Below the pieces are notes generated by a model that saw only the letters and a program-made list of their open reading frames with translations, did not search any database and had not been told where the DNA came from. Below are positions 43,894-52,753 of a DNA stretch of 64,000 bases, piece by piece. Position numbers and translations under genes: made by a program. The DNA is taken from positions 186,001-250,000 of the forward strand of contig JANQEU010000075.1 in the NCBI GenBank assembly GCA_028278225.1. Reading direction: 5' to 3'. How positions within the stretch are numbered: the first letter of the stretch is position 1; each line of letters begins with the position of its first letter. The stretch is from Cyclobacteriaceae bacterium (GTDB lineage: Bacteria > Bacteroidota > Bacteroidia > Cytophagales > Cyclobacteriaceae).

Positions 43894-45426
43894 ATGAGAT
43901 TCCTATTAGGGATGTGGTCATTGTTGATTTCCACTCAATTACTTTCCCAACAATCTGTGATCGAATTCTATGGTGAGGCTCAGTCGATTTCTCGTTTGAA
44001 TTCGCAGTATGATGAGAATTTCTTATCACTTAGCCCTGATGGTTCACAATTAATTTTTACCCGGCGAAATCATCCCGGGAATGTTGGTGACCGTCATAAT
44101 CCCGGAGATCTTTGGATTTCGGTTTTTGACTCTTCCTGGTCCATTCCGAGATCTTCGATAAACATTCATCCATCAAAACTTGTAACGCCACTTGGATTTG
44201 TCAATGATGGGCAATTCTTCCTTTACAATACAACAACCTTCGACAGGGGGATTTTTATTGGAGAAATATGGATCAGTGAATTGAGCGGGGAAGTACTTGA
44301 TAATCCTAAAAGATTGGATATTAGAAGCTTTGTCAACCTTTCGGAGCATCAATCCGGATCAATATCAGCAGACGGAAAACATATAGTGTTTAGTATGGAA
44401 GGAAATTTCACTTATGGAGTGGAGGATCTTTATGTTTCCAGCCTCCGGGGCGACGGCTCTTGGAGCCCTCCCAGGAATCTCGGGTATCGCATAAATACTT
44501 CGTTTCAGGAATACACTCCTTTCCTTGCTGCCGATAACGAAACTCTTATTTTTGCCAGTAACGGAAGGTCTGATGGGCTTGGAAGTTTCGATCTCTACAT
44601 TACCCAGAGAGCTGACAATACCTGGCAAAACTGGACAGAGCCACAAAACCTGGGCAGTGAGGTGAACTCAAGAGGTTCGGAGACGTCATTCGTATTCAGG
44701 TCCGGAGATGAGTATGCCTATTACGTTTCTACCACAAACAGCGATGGTTACGGGGATATCAAGAAGATCAGGATCCGGAGTGATATCCGTGAGGTCTCCC
44801 GGGAGGTTCAGCCGTTTGTACTTGAAGAAAAAGAGGAAGACCTTCCTTTGATATTCCGGATTCTTGATAAAACATCTAATGCTGTGATAGACGGCCTGAT
44901 TAAGATAACCGGCGATACTATTGAGATGCAACTGGAATCCGGGCAGTCTGTTGAATTCAAATTACCTGATATAACTGCAGAGGCTTCAGCCGGCGGCTAT
45001 TTGACAAAAGTTGTTCAGTTCACAGCAGCCCAGTTGGATGAAAAAGATACCTTCGACATCTCTTTGGATGCACTGACAGTTGGAAATACCATAAATCTTA
45101 ACAATGTTCTGTTTCACCAGGGCACTGCAAATTTCATCGAAGGATCGGAAAAGGAATTGGATAGGGTCGTATCAATGCTGAGTGAAAACCCCGAAGTAAA
45201 GATCATGATAAAGGGACATACGGATAATGTTGGCGATCCCCAGCTCAACCTGGAATTGTCACGAGAGCGGGTAAACGTAGTAATGGACTATATCAGATCG
45301 CGGGGGATAAAGTTCAACCGGTTACAGGGCAAGGGATATGGAGGAAATCAGCCCGTAGCACCTAATGACACCGAGGAGAACAGGAGATTGAATAGGAGGG
45401 TTGAGTTTACAATAATTGAGAATTGA
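43894..45426 (+). CDS. OmpA family protein with PD40 beta-propeller
   Basis: A 510-residue secreted protein (signal MRFLLGMWSLLISTQLLSQ). Residues ~40-300 carry WD40-like PD40 repeats (LSPDGSQLIFTRR, SGSISADGKHIVFSMEG, LAADNETLIFASNGRSDGLG). The last ~110 residues are an OmpA-C domain that binds peptidoglycan: NVLFHQGTANFIEGSEKEL, IKGHTDNVGDPQLN with the conserved TD, LSRERVNVVMDYI and ENRRLNRRVEFTI. It probably tethers an outer membrane complex to the wall, as proteins of this type do near gliding/T9SS genes, though none are adjacent here. Confidence 0.9.
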   Translation: MRFLLGMWSLLISTQLLSQQSVIEFYGEAQSISRLNSQYDENFLSLSPDGSQLIFTRRNHPGNVGDRHNPGDLWISVFDSSWSIPRSSINIHPSKLVTPLGFVNDGQFFLYNTTTFDRGIFIGEIWISELSGEVLDNPKRLDIRSFVNLSEHQSGSISADGKHIVFSMEGNFTYGVEDLYVSSLRGDGSWSPPRNLGYRINTSFQEYTPFLAADNETLIFASNGRSDGLGSFDLYITQRADNTWQNWTEPQNLGSEVNSRGSETSFVFRSGDEYAYYVSTTNSDGYGDIKKIRIRSDIREVSREVQPFVLEEKEEDLPLIFRILDKTSNAVIDGLIKITGDTIEMQLESGQSVEFKLPDITAEASAGGYLTKVVQFTAAQLDEKDTFDISLDALTVGNTINLNNVLFHQGTANFIEGSEKELDRVVSMLSENPEVKIMIKGHTDNVGDPQLNLELSRERVNVVMDYIRSRGIKFNRLQGKGYGGNQPVAPNDTEENRRLNRRVEFTIIEN

Positions 45427-45463
45427 GGGTTCCAAATGTGATCTCACCTTTGGAACCCTCAAT
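45422..45463. terminator. Strong bidirectional terminator
   Basis: Perfect 15-base arms (ATTGAGGGTTCCAAA at 45422-45436, TTTGGAACCCTCAAT at 45449-45463) with a 12-base loop. The left arm overlaps the OmpA stop codon; the convergent gene ends at 45482. Confidence 0.85.
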
Positions 45464-45481
45464 ATGATCTGATATTTTTCC

Positions 45482-46393
45482 CTACATTTTCGGGATGGTC
45501 TGACCCAACTCGTATGAATAGGCATTGCACATAGCAGTGACCATATCCATAATCGACGTGTTGTACTTGGTGATATCAACTTCACCCTCCTCATCCCCAT
45601 CGATATCAGCATCGTTGGACAGCCCATTGGCTGTGGTGAAGATGGCCGCGCCACCGTTCTTGAATGCGTACGTAACTTTTCCCTTCCCAGCTTTGAACTC
45701 AGCTATGTTGGAGTCTAATGTTACATTGATGTAAGCCAGGGTTGGTTTGCCTTTTTTGCCCATTCCTACTCTGAATTTTACCTGGGCAGCGCCGTTGCAA
45801 CCATTGGCTTTTGCGATGTTAGGTACCATTTCCTTGATCTTTGCCACCGCTCCGATTTTTAGCGTTTCGGTATACATGCCCATGCCCGTTACAGATCGTT
45901 TGATGATCTCGGAAGTTGTACTTTGCTTCATCACACCTCCGCTGTACTGACGTCCTGTTTTTTCTTCCTTTAATCCAAGGGCGATGTAGTCCTCATTTTC
46001 AATCAGGATATCTTTGTCCAGTACCTTGATATTATTTTCTTCAAATACCCGTACTACTTCGTTATAGATTTGATTTGTCAGGCTTTCGTAGTAGTCACTG
46101 CCCATTTCCAGCGTGGCCTTCTTTTCCACGTACCAGTTGCTGTGCCTTTTTTCAAAGGTGCTTGGACTGGTTTCCTTGGAGGTAACAAATTCCCCAAAGA
46201 ATTCCGTGATTACGATTTTGTTGACTTCGTGCTTAAGGACATTTTTGGCATTGACTTTGACGAGCTTCTTCGAGACTTTTGAAATGTCTTTGAATTTTTC
46301 AGGATCGTAACTGACCTGAGCCGAGAGCGTACCCGCTAAAAATAAAAAGATGAGTAATAGCGGCCATCGGTAATGGGTTTTTAATTTATTCAT
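45482..46393 (-). CDS. Secreted hypothetical protein
   Basis: A 303-residue protein with a clear signal peptide (WPLLLIFLFLAGTLSAQ) and no recognised domain. It is rich in Lys and Val in the first half (VSKKLVKVNAKNVLKHEVNKIVI), has a mixed alpha/beta pattern, contains GNCGAAQVKF-like sequence (ANGCNGAAQVKFRVGMG) and an acidic, Ca-loop-like stretch near the end (NDADIDGDEEGEVDITKYN). It could be a paralogue of periplasmic proteins that resemble CsgG-type folds, but this is only an impression. Confidence 0.72.
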   Translation of the reverse strand: MNKLKTHYRWPLLLIFLFLAGTLSAQVSYDPEKFKDISKVSKKLVKVNAKNVLKHEVNKIVITEFFGEFVTSKETSPSTFEKRHSNWYVEKKATLEMGSDYYESLTNQIYNEVVRVFEENNIKVLDKDILIENEDYIALGLKEEKTGRQYSGGVMKQSTTSEIIKRSVTGMGMYTETLKIGAVAKIKEMVPNIAKANGCNGAAQVKFRVGMGKKGKPTLAYINVTLDSNIAEFKAGKGKVTYAFKNGGAAIFTTANGLSNDADIDGDEEGEVDITKYNTSIMDMVTAMCNAYSYELGQTIPKM

Positions 46394-46703
46394 GACCTAT
46401 AAATAGAAGTGAAATTTGGTGACATCTTGAGTATAATAGAACAACATCCAACCACCTGGTTTAATTCATGGTTATGGCACTTTTTAGCTTTGTTTATAAG
46501 GTTGTTAGCTATCTGGGAATTTTAAAATAATTGAGGGTTAATACTGCACCCGGCTTATCAGTGAGTGTGTCAGAATAAGGTTGCTTTTGCTGGCTGGCAA
46601 TTATTTCAAAACAGGTTTGTTGCGCCTTATTCTATCGTTTCAGTGTCAGAAACAGCAACTGTGTAGGTTCGATCAATACCCAAATCCGGCAGCTGGTCGC
46701 CGG
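46394..46703. other. Intergenic region without a gene
   Basis: A 310-base gap upstream of the 45482-46393 gene and downstream of ggt. It has the 9-base inverted repeat AGAATAAGG (46572) / CCTTATTCT (46625), 44 bases apart, with no T-run; no coding frame is convincing. Confidence 0.5.
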
Positions 46704-48416
46704 TCAAAATCCCTCCGCATAGCAGTCTCCTCTGTTTCGATCCGAACCTCCTTCGTAAGTACCATCCGGACGAACAAGGATTGTATTCATTTTGCCAAGT
46801 TGAGTTCTGTAAACCAGCTCGTGACCAAGTTCTTCCAGACCCGTAATCACATCTCCGGGCAGGCTGCCTTCCTCAGAAACTATGACGTCCGGGAGCCACT
46901 GACTATGCACTCTTGGTGCATCCACGGCGTCCTGCATTGACATTCCATGGTCGATCACATTCAATATACTCTGGAAGACCGAGGTTATGATGGTTGCTCC
47001 CCCGGGTGTTCCGGTAACCATAAAAAGTCTTCCATTTTTTTCAACGATAGTGGGTGTCATGCTACTGAGCATGCGCTTGCCTGGTGCAATGGCGTTTGAT
47101 TCGGCTCCTACTAATCCAAATTGATTAGGAACTCCGGGTTTGGCACTAAAATCGTCCATTTCATTATTAAGGAAGAAACCGGCCCCTCTCACCATCACCT
47201 TACATCCAAAATATCCATTCAAAGTGGTGGTAACGGATACTGCATTGCCCTCAACATCTACTATGGAGTAATGCGTGGTTTCGACACTTTCTATGATATC
47301 GACCTTACCTTCCTTTATTTCGGTAGAATTCGTCTTCTTATTTCTGCTGATGCTTGAATATCGCTCCTCATTGTATTCCGGATCAAGAAGCATGTTTACC
47401 GGAACGTCATAATAATCGGGGTCTCCCAGATATGTTGCCCGGTCCGCATAAACCCGACGTTCAAGTTCCGTCATCAGGTGAATGGTTTCTGAAGTATTAT
47501 GACCCGTTTTTGAAAAATCAAATCTTTCAGCACCTTGCAGTAGCTGAAGGAGTGCGATTCCTCCACTGGAGGGTGGCGGCATTGAAATGATCCTGTGCCC
47601 CCGGTAGATACCTACGGTTGGTTCACGCCATATTGCTTCGTAAGCGTCCAGGTCCTCTTGCGTGATCAGGCCTCCACCGAGTTGCATTTCCTTCACAATC
47701 TGATCCGCTACGATCCCTTTGTAAAAACCGTCCCTTCCATTATTTTGAATGAAGGACAAAGTGGCCGCCAGTTCCCGCTGTATCGAACTGTCACCTTCAA
47801 CCCATCCTTCTTCATTCACTGTCCAGAGTACAAATCGATTAGCGGTTTTAAAGGCCTCTTGTGCCCGGTTAAGATTATGTGCGGCCAATTCCGTAAGGAC
47901 GTGCCCTTCATAAGCAAGCTTTATGGCCGGTTTGAGAAGGTCAGCCCATGGCAATGAACCATATTTTTGGTGGAGTTCCCACATGCCGGCAACTGATCCG
48001 GGAACACCGGCAGCCAGATGACCGATTCTGCTTCTTTCCTGAACAACATCACCGTTCTCATCCAGGTACATGTCTCTTGCAGCTCCGGCCGGAGCCTTTT
48101 CACGAAAGTCCAGTGAGGCGATGGATCCGTCCGACTCCCTGATGACGGCAAATCCTCCTCCTCCTATATTTCCTGCTTCGGGAAAAACTACCTGAAGGGC
48201 AAAGTGAACGGCTATGGCAGCATCAAAGGCATTCCCGCCCTCTCTTAAAATCTTAACTCCTGCCCTGGTGGCAAGAGGATGGGTAGCTGCCACCATTGCC
48301 GAGTCGCCTATCGGACCAATTGCTTTCGGTGTATAGTCCGCGGCCGACCTGGGCGGTTGACAGGAAAGAAGGAAAACAAGAAGAGCTAAAAGACTACTGG
48401 CTAGATTTCTTTTCAT
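46704..48416 (-). CDS. ggt: Gamma-glutamyltransferase lipoprotein
   Basis: A 570-residue Ntn hydrolase precursor that cleaves glutathione and other gamma-glutamyl compounds in the periplasm and self-cleaves into two chains. The nucleophile Thr is in ESVETTHYSIVD (cleavage before TTH), and EAGNIGGGGFAVI, LDFREKAP, PPPSSGGIALLQLL and SSMTPTIVEKNG are family motifs. The signal peptide SLLALLVFLLSC makes it a lipoprotein. The small basic lipoprotein gene upstream overlaps its start by 23 bases, suggesting a two-gene unit. Confidence 0.94.
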   Translation of the reverse strand: MKRNLASSLLALLVFLLSCQPPRSAADYTPKAIGPIGDSAMVAATHPLATRAGVKILREGGNAFDAAIAVHFALQVVFPEAGNIGGGGFAVIRESDGSIASLDFREKAPAGAARDMYLDENGDVVQERSRIGHLAAGVPGSVAGMWELHQKYGSLPWADLLKPAIKLAYEGHVLTELAAHNLNRAQEAFKTANRFVLWTVNEEGWVEGDSSIQRELAATLSFIQNNGRDGFYKGIVADQIVKEMQLGGGLITQEDLDAYEAIWREPTVGIYRGHRIISMPPPSSGGIALLQLLQGAERFDFSKTGHNTSETIHLMTELERRVYADRATYLGDPDYYDVPVNMLLDPEYNEERYSSISRNKKTNSTEIKEGKVDIIESVETTHYSIVDVEGNAVSVTTTLNGYFGCKVMVRGAGFFLNNEMDDFSAKPGVPNQFGLVGAESNAIAPGKRMLSSMTPTIVEKNGRLFMVTGTPGGATIITSVFQSILNVIDHGMSMQDAVDAPRVHSQWLPDVIVSEEGSLPGDVITGLEELGHELVYRTQLGKMNTILVRPDGTYEGGSDRNRGDCYAEGF

Positions 48417-48615
48417 CAGGACGGTGAGATTTATTTCGTAGGAATGATTTATACCTCACAATTTTAGTCCTTTTTTTCTTCATGTGTTTATTGTGATTAT
48501 ACCAGCTGAAGTGACGTTTTGGCTTTACCAACTTCAGTTTATGGGTTTTGGGGGTGCAGGATATTCCAACCAAAACCAGGATTATGAATGCCGCATATAT
48601 TGTTCGTCTGTTCAT
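48394..48615 (-). CDS. Small basic lipoprotein overlapping ggt
   Basis: A 73-residue protein starting MNRRTIYAAFIILVLVGISC (lipoprotein signal, Cys at about 20). The mature part is extremely basic with HFSWYNHNKHMKKKRTKIVR, an aromatic/His-rich segment. The frame is open to 48672, but ATG 48615 begins the signal peptide. It overlaps the ggt start by 23 bases. No family name is recognised; the similar composition of small lipoproteins in Cytophagia suggests a conserved, uncharacterised group. A role in binding nucleic acid or acidic polymers is conceivable. Confidence 0.6.
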   Translation of the reverse strand: MNRRTIYAAFIILVLVGISCTPKTHKLKLVKPKRHFSWYNHNKHMKKKRTKIVRYKSFLRNKSHRPDEKKSSQ

Positions 48616-48658
48616 TCCAACTTTCTGCCCTGGATATCTTAACGTGTGAAAATTAAGC

Positions 48659-48862
48659 TTATTTGCAGTCAAGTGTGTAAATATCTTTTATTATTCCCGA
48701 TTTCAGATCATAAATCCACCCATGGAGACACAGACCTGAATGCTTTTTCCATTTGGTTTGAATAATGGTGGTATTTGCAGGATTTTGAACTTGTTTCTTA
48801 ACGTTAAGTTCAGACAACTTATTGACCCTGTTTTCCATATTATCAATTTGGAAGATCGTATC
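48659..48862 (-). pseudogene. Beta-carbonic anhydrase remnant (C-terminal fragment)
   Basis: On the minus strand one frame, ending with TAA at 48659-48661, reads RVNKLSELNVKKQVQN, NTTIIQTKWKKHSG and LCLHGWIYDLKSGIIKDI. This matches the C-terminal segment of beta-carbonic anhydrases (LCELNVxEQVxNL, TSIxQxAWKRGQ, VHGWxYGxxDGLLxDL). The upstream catalytic part with Cys-Asp-Arg and His-Cys zinc ligands is absent; the frame is closed by a stop at 48863-48865. The fragment is short (about 67 codons) and lies next to a 260-base region with no other coding content, so it is a relic of a lost gene. Confidence 0.75.
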
Positions 48863-48865
48863 TCA

Positions 48866-49121
48866 AGTTCTTCATATACTCCATTCATTGAATTGAATTT
48901 TTCAAACTATACTCCCTTAAACAGCACCTAGGGTTTTACCAATTTGACGGTCCAGGTACTGTTCATATGGTCCAGAACCTATCACATAACATGTTCAATT
49001 TCAAGGGATAAAAATCCCCGATTTAAAGGGAAATATATAAAACGACTTGCGCACACGTGAGAGATTATTTAAATTTCAGTGGCCATAAACCTAAGAATCT
49101 TAACTGTGTGAAATAATCTTA
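48866..49121. other. Noncoding region after the carbonic anhydrase relic
   Basis: About 256 bases of AT-rich DNA before the 49122 gene. I see no gene, and no match to other parts of carbonic anhydrase. Confidence 0.5.
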
Positions 49122-49925
49122 ATGAAAACCCTCTCTAAAGAATCAGTAACCACCAACGTACCAAAGGGATATAGAGCATATAAAATCAAGGGCGTGGACC
49201 ACACCATAGTTGCTAAGAAGGGAGGCCCATCCGCCAAGCAGATCAAATCGAAACGCAGTTATCAGGAGCTGAGAAATAATCAAAAAGAATTTGGTGTGGC
49301 TTCTATGATGTCCAAAGTCCTTCGGCAATCACTGTCGGAATGTATGTCGGAAATATGTGAATCTTACGTTTCAGGAAAACTAACAGCCGAATTCCGCAAC
49401 CTGGCAAAGTTGGAGGAAGGCAAAACGGGGACCCGGCCTATGCGATTGAGCAAACATGGACATCTTTTAAGTGGATTCGAATTCAATACGGGGGCTCCGT
49501 ACAAAAAAATATTTGACGCAAAGTACTTTGTTAAATCCGGCTCAAGGAAGGGCCACGTAATTATTCACTTCCCCGCTTTCATTCCGGAAAAAGCATTTTC
49601 CAGACCTGACGATGCAACAAATTTCAAGATCAATGCGCGACTTGTTGCCTTGTCGGATTTCACATTTAACGCGGAGGAAAAGACATATCAGCCAAAAAAT
49701 GAAGATGTACACGGGATGTTCGGATCGTACGAAAGCCCGATGCTTCCATTGCTGAAGATCCCTACTGAACCAATGACGGCTCAGCTTTCTCTTCCCAATC
49801 CTTCCCAGGTGAAGGGGGGCATTGGTCTTTTCCTTGTAATGGCAATAAGCTTTTACAGATACGAGAAAGGAAGATTCATACACCTCGCCAAGGACAGCGG
49901 AATGCAGATCCACGAGGTTTACTAG
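49122..49925 (+). CDS. Uncharacterised cytoplasmic protein
   Basis: A 267-residue protein with no signal peptide or membrane helix. The N-terminus is basic (VPKGYRAYKIKGVDHTIVAKKGG, SAKQIKSKRSYQELRNNQKEFG), followed by an alpha-helical part (MSKVLRQSLSECMSEICESY) and a beta-rich C-terminal half (GHVIIHFPAFIPEKAF; LFLVMAISFYRYEKG). I do not recognise the family. Similar proteins seem to occur in several Bacteroidota in more than one copy, which suggests an accessory or phage-like origin, but that is from memory and unverified. Confidence 0.7.
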   Translation: MKTLSKESVTTNVPKGYRAYKIKGVDHTIVAKKGGPSAKQIKSKRSYQELRNNQKEFGVASMMSKVLRQSLSECMSEICESYVSGKLTAEFRNLAKLEEGKTGTRPMRLSKHGHLLSGFEFNTGAPYKKIFDAKYFVKSGSRKGHVIIHFPAFIPEKAFSRPDDATNFKINARLVALSDFTFNAEEKTYQPKNEDVHGMFGSYESPMLPLLKIPTEPMTAQLSLPNPSQVKGGIGLFLVMAISFYRYEKGRFIHLAKDSGMQIHEVY

Positions 49926-50010
49926 ATACTGGCATTATCTCATTCCGGTTCAGAGAGTATATCCAAATACGGGAAACTGACGTATTTAATACTGAACCTC
50001 CCCGAGCATT

Positions 50011-51201
50011 ATGAAACAGAAGAGCTCACCCGCAGTTTTATGGACACTGTGTCTTCTCCTTGCGGCGTTGCCGTTCGACCGGACAACGGCGCAATCAAAA
50101 GCCTACGATTTGTACATTGAAGCACGTGAATTATTTCATAATCATGATCATGACCTCGCACTCAGCACACTTCAGGAGTCTCTAAGAAGGAGAAAAACAC
50201 CGGAAGCATTTTACCTGGAAGCCCTGATCTATGATGAAACCAAAAGAGGGATGCAGGCAATTAGTTCCCTAACCAATGTGATTGAAATGCAGGCCGACCA
50301 TTTGGATGCCTATTTCAAAAGAGGAGAATTGTACTACAGGGAAGGTATTTACATGCAGGCCCTAAAGGATTTTGACTTCATACTTGAGTATGATGGCCCT
50401 GCCGAGACCAATGCTATCTACTTCAAGGTTGATCCTAATCAACAGGAGCAGGTACAGGTTGTGACGCTGGTTTCTATGCAACAACAGGTGTATGGTCTCC
50501 GGGGACTGGTGTACCAGGCTATCGGTGAGTATGACAAGGCACTGAGCGATCTGTCATATGCGATCGCACTTGATTCCAGTGCCCAAAACCACGTGAATCG
50601 TGCATTGCTATTCATGGAGCTCAACCGGAAGGAAGATGCGCGAAGAGATCTGTTGACAGCAACTTCTTTGAGCCCTGATCTGGTTATTGCGTGGTACAAT
50701 CTGCTACTTGTCGATCAGAATGTTGAAATCCCGGAAAGTATAATGAATGACATTGAATTCATACCAATGATCTCTTACCAGGCGGTTGAAGCTTTGCAGA
50801 AAGAAGAATATGAGCTGGCTCAAAGCCTGTTTACCCGGGCGTTAATGATCAATCCTTACGACGCTCTCCTGCTGCTTAACGCCGGGCGTTTGTCTTATAA
50901 ACTTGAAAACTATGATGAGGCGATAGGGTTTTACAAAAAAGCCCTGGAGATCGAATCAAGCAGATTCGAAGTTTATTATCTGATCGGGAATTCTTTTTTC
51001 CAAAAGAAAGATTACGCACAGGCGGCTGCCTACTACGAGCAGTTTCTGGCCAGGGACCGCAGCGATGGAAACGTTTGGTACAATGCCGCACTGACCTACC
51101 TGGAACTGGAGGATAATCTGAGGGCCTGCGAATGCTTGAAGAATGCCATGGACAGGGGAATGGCCGTCAGTCCGCGGCTGCTCAGAGATTGCAATCAATA
51201 G
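50011..51201 (+). CDS. TPR-repeat protein, exported
   Basis: A 396-residue protein with a signal peptide (LCLLLAALPFDRTTAQ) and at least eight TPR units, for example AYDLYIEARELFHNHDHDLAL, AYFKRGELYYREGIYMQALKDF, YEGLRGLVYQAIGEYDKALSDL-like (VYGLRGLVYQAIGEYDKAL), LLLNAGRLSYKLENYDEAIGFY and VYYLIGNSFFQKKDYAQAAAY. It would act as a protein-protein scaffold in the periplasm. ACMSD follows after 30 bases with its own promoter element. Confidence 0.85.
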   Translation: MKQKSSPAVLWTLCLLLAALPFDRTTAQSKAYDLYIEARELFHNHDHDLALSTLQESLRRRKTPEAFYLEALIYDETKRGMQAISSLTNVIEMQADHLDAYFKRGELYYREGIYMQALKDFDFILEYDGPAETNAIYFKVDPNQQEQVQVVTLVSMQQQVYGLRGLVYQAIGEYDKALSDLSYAIALDSSAQNHVNRALLFMELNRKEDARRDLLTATSLSPDLVIAWYNLLLVDQNVEIPESIMNDIEFIPMISYQAVEALQKEEYELAQSLFTRALMINPYDALLLLNAGRLSYKLENYDEAIGFYKKALEIESSRFEVYYLIGNSFFQKKDYAQAAAYYEQFLARDRSDGNVWYNAALTYLELEDNLRACECLKNAMDRGMAVSPRLLRDCNQ

Positions 51202-51218
51202 CTGTTCGAAAGGTTTTG

Positions 51219-51226
51219 TACCTTTG
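51219..51226 (+). promoter_or_regulatory. -7 promoter element directly before the ACMSD gene
   Basis: TACCTTTG matches TAnnTTTG exactly and ends 5 bases before the ATG at 51232. Transcription would begin at the start codon, a leaderless mRNA like that predicted at 15721. Confidence 0.5.
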
Positions 51227-51231
51227 GAATA

Positions 51232-52281
51232 ATGAACAACTCTCCCCTGAAAATCGATATGCATACGCATATCATCCCAAAAAACCTGCCGAATTTTTCT
51301 GAGAAGTTTGGATACGGAGATTTCATAACCTTACTCCATCACAAGCGTGGTTACGCCAGAATGATGAAAGGGGAGAAATTTTTCAGGGAAATCGGAGCAA
51401 ATTGCTGGGATCCGAAAATCCGTATCTCCGAATACCAAAAGTATAACACCCGGATACAGGTGGTCTGTACCATTCCGGTGATGTTCAGCTACTGGGCCAA
51501 GCCGGGTGACACCCTGGATCTATCGAAATTTCTCAATGATGATATTGCCAACATTGTCAGTAAATATTCGAAGAACTACATTGGATTGGGCACCGTTCCG
51601 ATGCAGGATACAGATCTTGCCATCCGGGAACTGGAAAGATGTAAAGAACTTGGGTTTCCGGGGATACAAATTGGTTCCAATATCAATGGGTTTAACCTGA
51701 GCAAACCCAGGTTTTTCGAATTCTTCGCTGCTTGTGAAAGCCTTGGAATGGCAGTATTGATACATCCCTGGGAGATGATGGGTAGTGATCAGATCGAAAA
51801 ATACTGGCTTCCATGGTTAGTCGGCATGCCCGCTGAAACCACAAGGGCGATTACGTCGATGATCTTTGGGGGTATCTTCGAAAAATATCCTGAACTGAGG
51901 GTATGCTTTGCCCATGCCGGGGGCTCATTCATTCCCACTATCGGGCGCATTGAACATGGCTTCAACTGTCGCCCCGATCTTGTGGCGGTTCATAATAATG
52001 TGAATCCACGAGAGTATCTCGGTAAATTCTGGGTAGACAGCATCACACATGACCCCAAACTTCTCAGATATGTTTTGGATGAAGTTGGATCAGAAAAAGT
52101 GTGCCTGGGATCAGATTACCCCTTTCCGCTGGGAGATCTGGAGATCGGGAAGTTCATAGAGGAAATGGATCTTCCCATAGAGGATGTCGAGAACATTATG
52201 TATAAATCAACATTGAGTTGGCTGGGGTTGAGCAATGCCAATGAAGATGCCGAGATCAAAGAACTTATTGCATCTAAATAA
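51232..52281 (+). CDS. 2-Amino-3-carboxymuconate-6-semialdehyde decarboxylase (ACMSD)
   Basis: A 349-residue amidohydrolase-superfamily enzyme of the kynurenine route that decarboxylates ACMS, diverting tryptophan breakdown away from quinolinate/NAD. It is very close to animal and bacterial ACMSD: KIDMHTHIIP (zinc-binding HxH), VPVMFSYWAKPGDTLDLSKF-like, ERCKELGFPGIQIGS, VLIHPWEMMG, YWLPWLVGMPAETT, VCFAHAGGSF and LGSDYPFPLGDLE (metal-binding Asp). It stands without other kynurenine genes in the window. Confidence 0.94.
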   Translation: MNNSPLKIDMHTHIIPKNLPNFSEKFGYGDFITLLHHKRGYARMMKGEKFFREIGANCWDPKIRISEYQKYNTRIQVVCTIPVMFSYWAKPGDTLDLSKFLNDDIANIVSKYSKNYIGLGTVPMQDTDLAIRELERCKELGFPGIQIGSNINGFNLSKPRFFEFFAACESLGMAVLIHPWEMMGSDQIEKYWLPWLVGMPAETTRAITSMIFGGIFEKYPELRVCFAHAGGSFIPTIGRIEHGFNCRPDLVAVHNNVNPREYLGKFWVDSITHDPKLLRYVLDEVGSEKVCLGSDYPFPLGDLEIGKFIEEMDLPIEDVENIMYKSTLSWLGLSNANEDAEIKELIASK

Positions 52282-52330
52282 TTGATGAGCATAATTAAGC
52301 CTGAAATAGAAGGCTAATGACGATTCTGCG

Positions 52331-52753
52331 TTAAAAACCGACGTGTCCCCGGTTGGCCCTCAGATCATTATCAATTTCACATGCCTCCAGCAGTAACATC
52401 CTTATTCTGTCGCTATCAATTTCTTTCCTGGAAAGAAAGGTTTTTACGTAAACCTGTTTGCGACGACCTTTTTCCATAAAACTATCCGGATTTGTCAATA
52501 GATACCCATTGTTGAAACCTAAGTTAACACCTTCCCCGATTCCTCCCCAGGGAATCGACGCCGGCCACAGGAAGCAAATGTTTCTGTGTCTGGAATAATA
52601 TGGCACATTGTATGACAGCTTTTCACGGACATCGGGAATAACATCAAAAATCAGATCTCTCAGGAATTCAACAATGACCAGCTCATGCGACGGTATGAAA
52701 TCAAAGAAATCCTCCAGTGACCTGAACCTTATCCCTTTCTGGAAGTCAGTCAT
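52331..52753 (-). CDS. DUF1801 domain protein
   Basis: A 140-residue cytoplasmic protein of the DUF1801 (YdhG-like) fold: LRDLIFDVIPDVREKLSYNVPYYSRHRNICFLWPA, GEGVNLGFNNGYLL and RRKQVYVKTFLSRKEID. Function is unknown. Its start overlaps the end of the membrane dipeptidase gene by 8 bases, so the two are probably co-transcribed. Confidence 0.82.
   Translation of the reverse strand: MTDFQKGIRFRSLEDFFDFIPSHELVIVEFLRDLIFDVIPDVREKLSYNVPYYSRHRNICFLWPASIPWGGIGEGVNLGFNNGYLLTNPDSFMEKGRRKQVYVKTFLSRKEIDSDRIRMLLLEACEIDNDLRANRGHVGF

Noticed and set aside
46572-46633. 9-base inverted repeat as a terminator of ggt
   Set aside because: The loop is 44 bases long, there is no T-run and it is 70-130 bases from the stop.
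46581-46940. 119-residue plus-strand frame overlapping the end of ggt
   Set aside because: Its second half lies antisense to a clear gamma-glutamyltransferase gene, it has no family features and an odd composition; it is a shadow frame.
48703-48888. 61-residue minus-strand frame in the carbonic anhydrase relic region
   Set aside because: A different frame of the same strand carries the carbonic anhydrase similarity; this frame has none.
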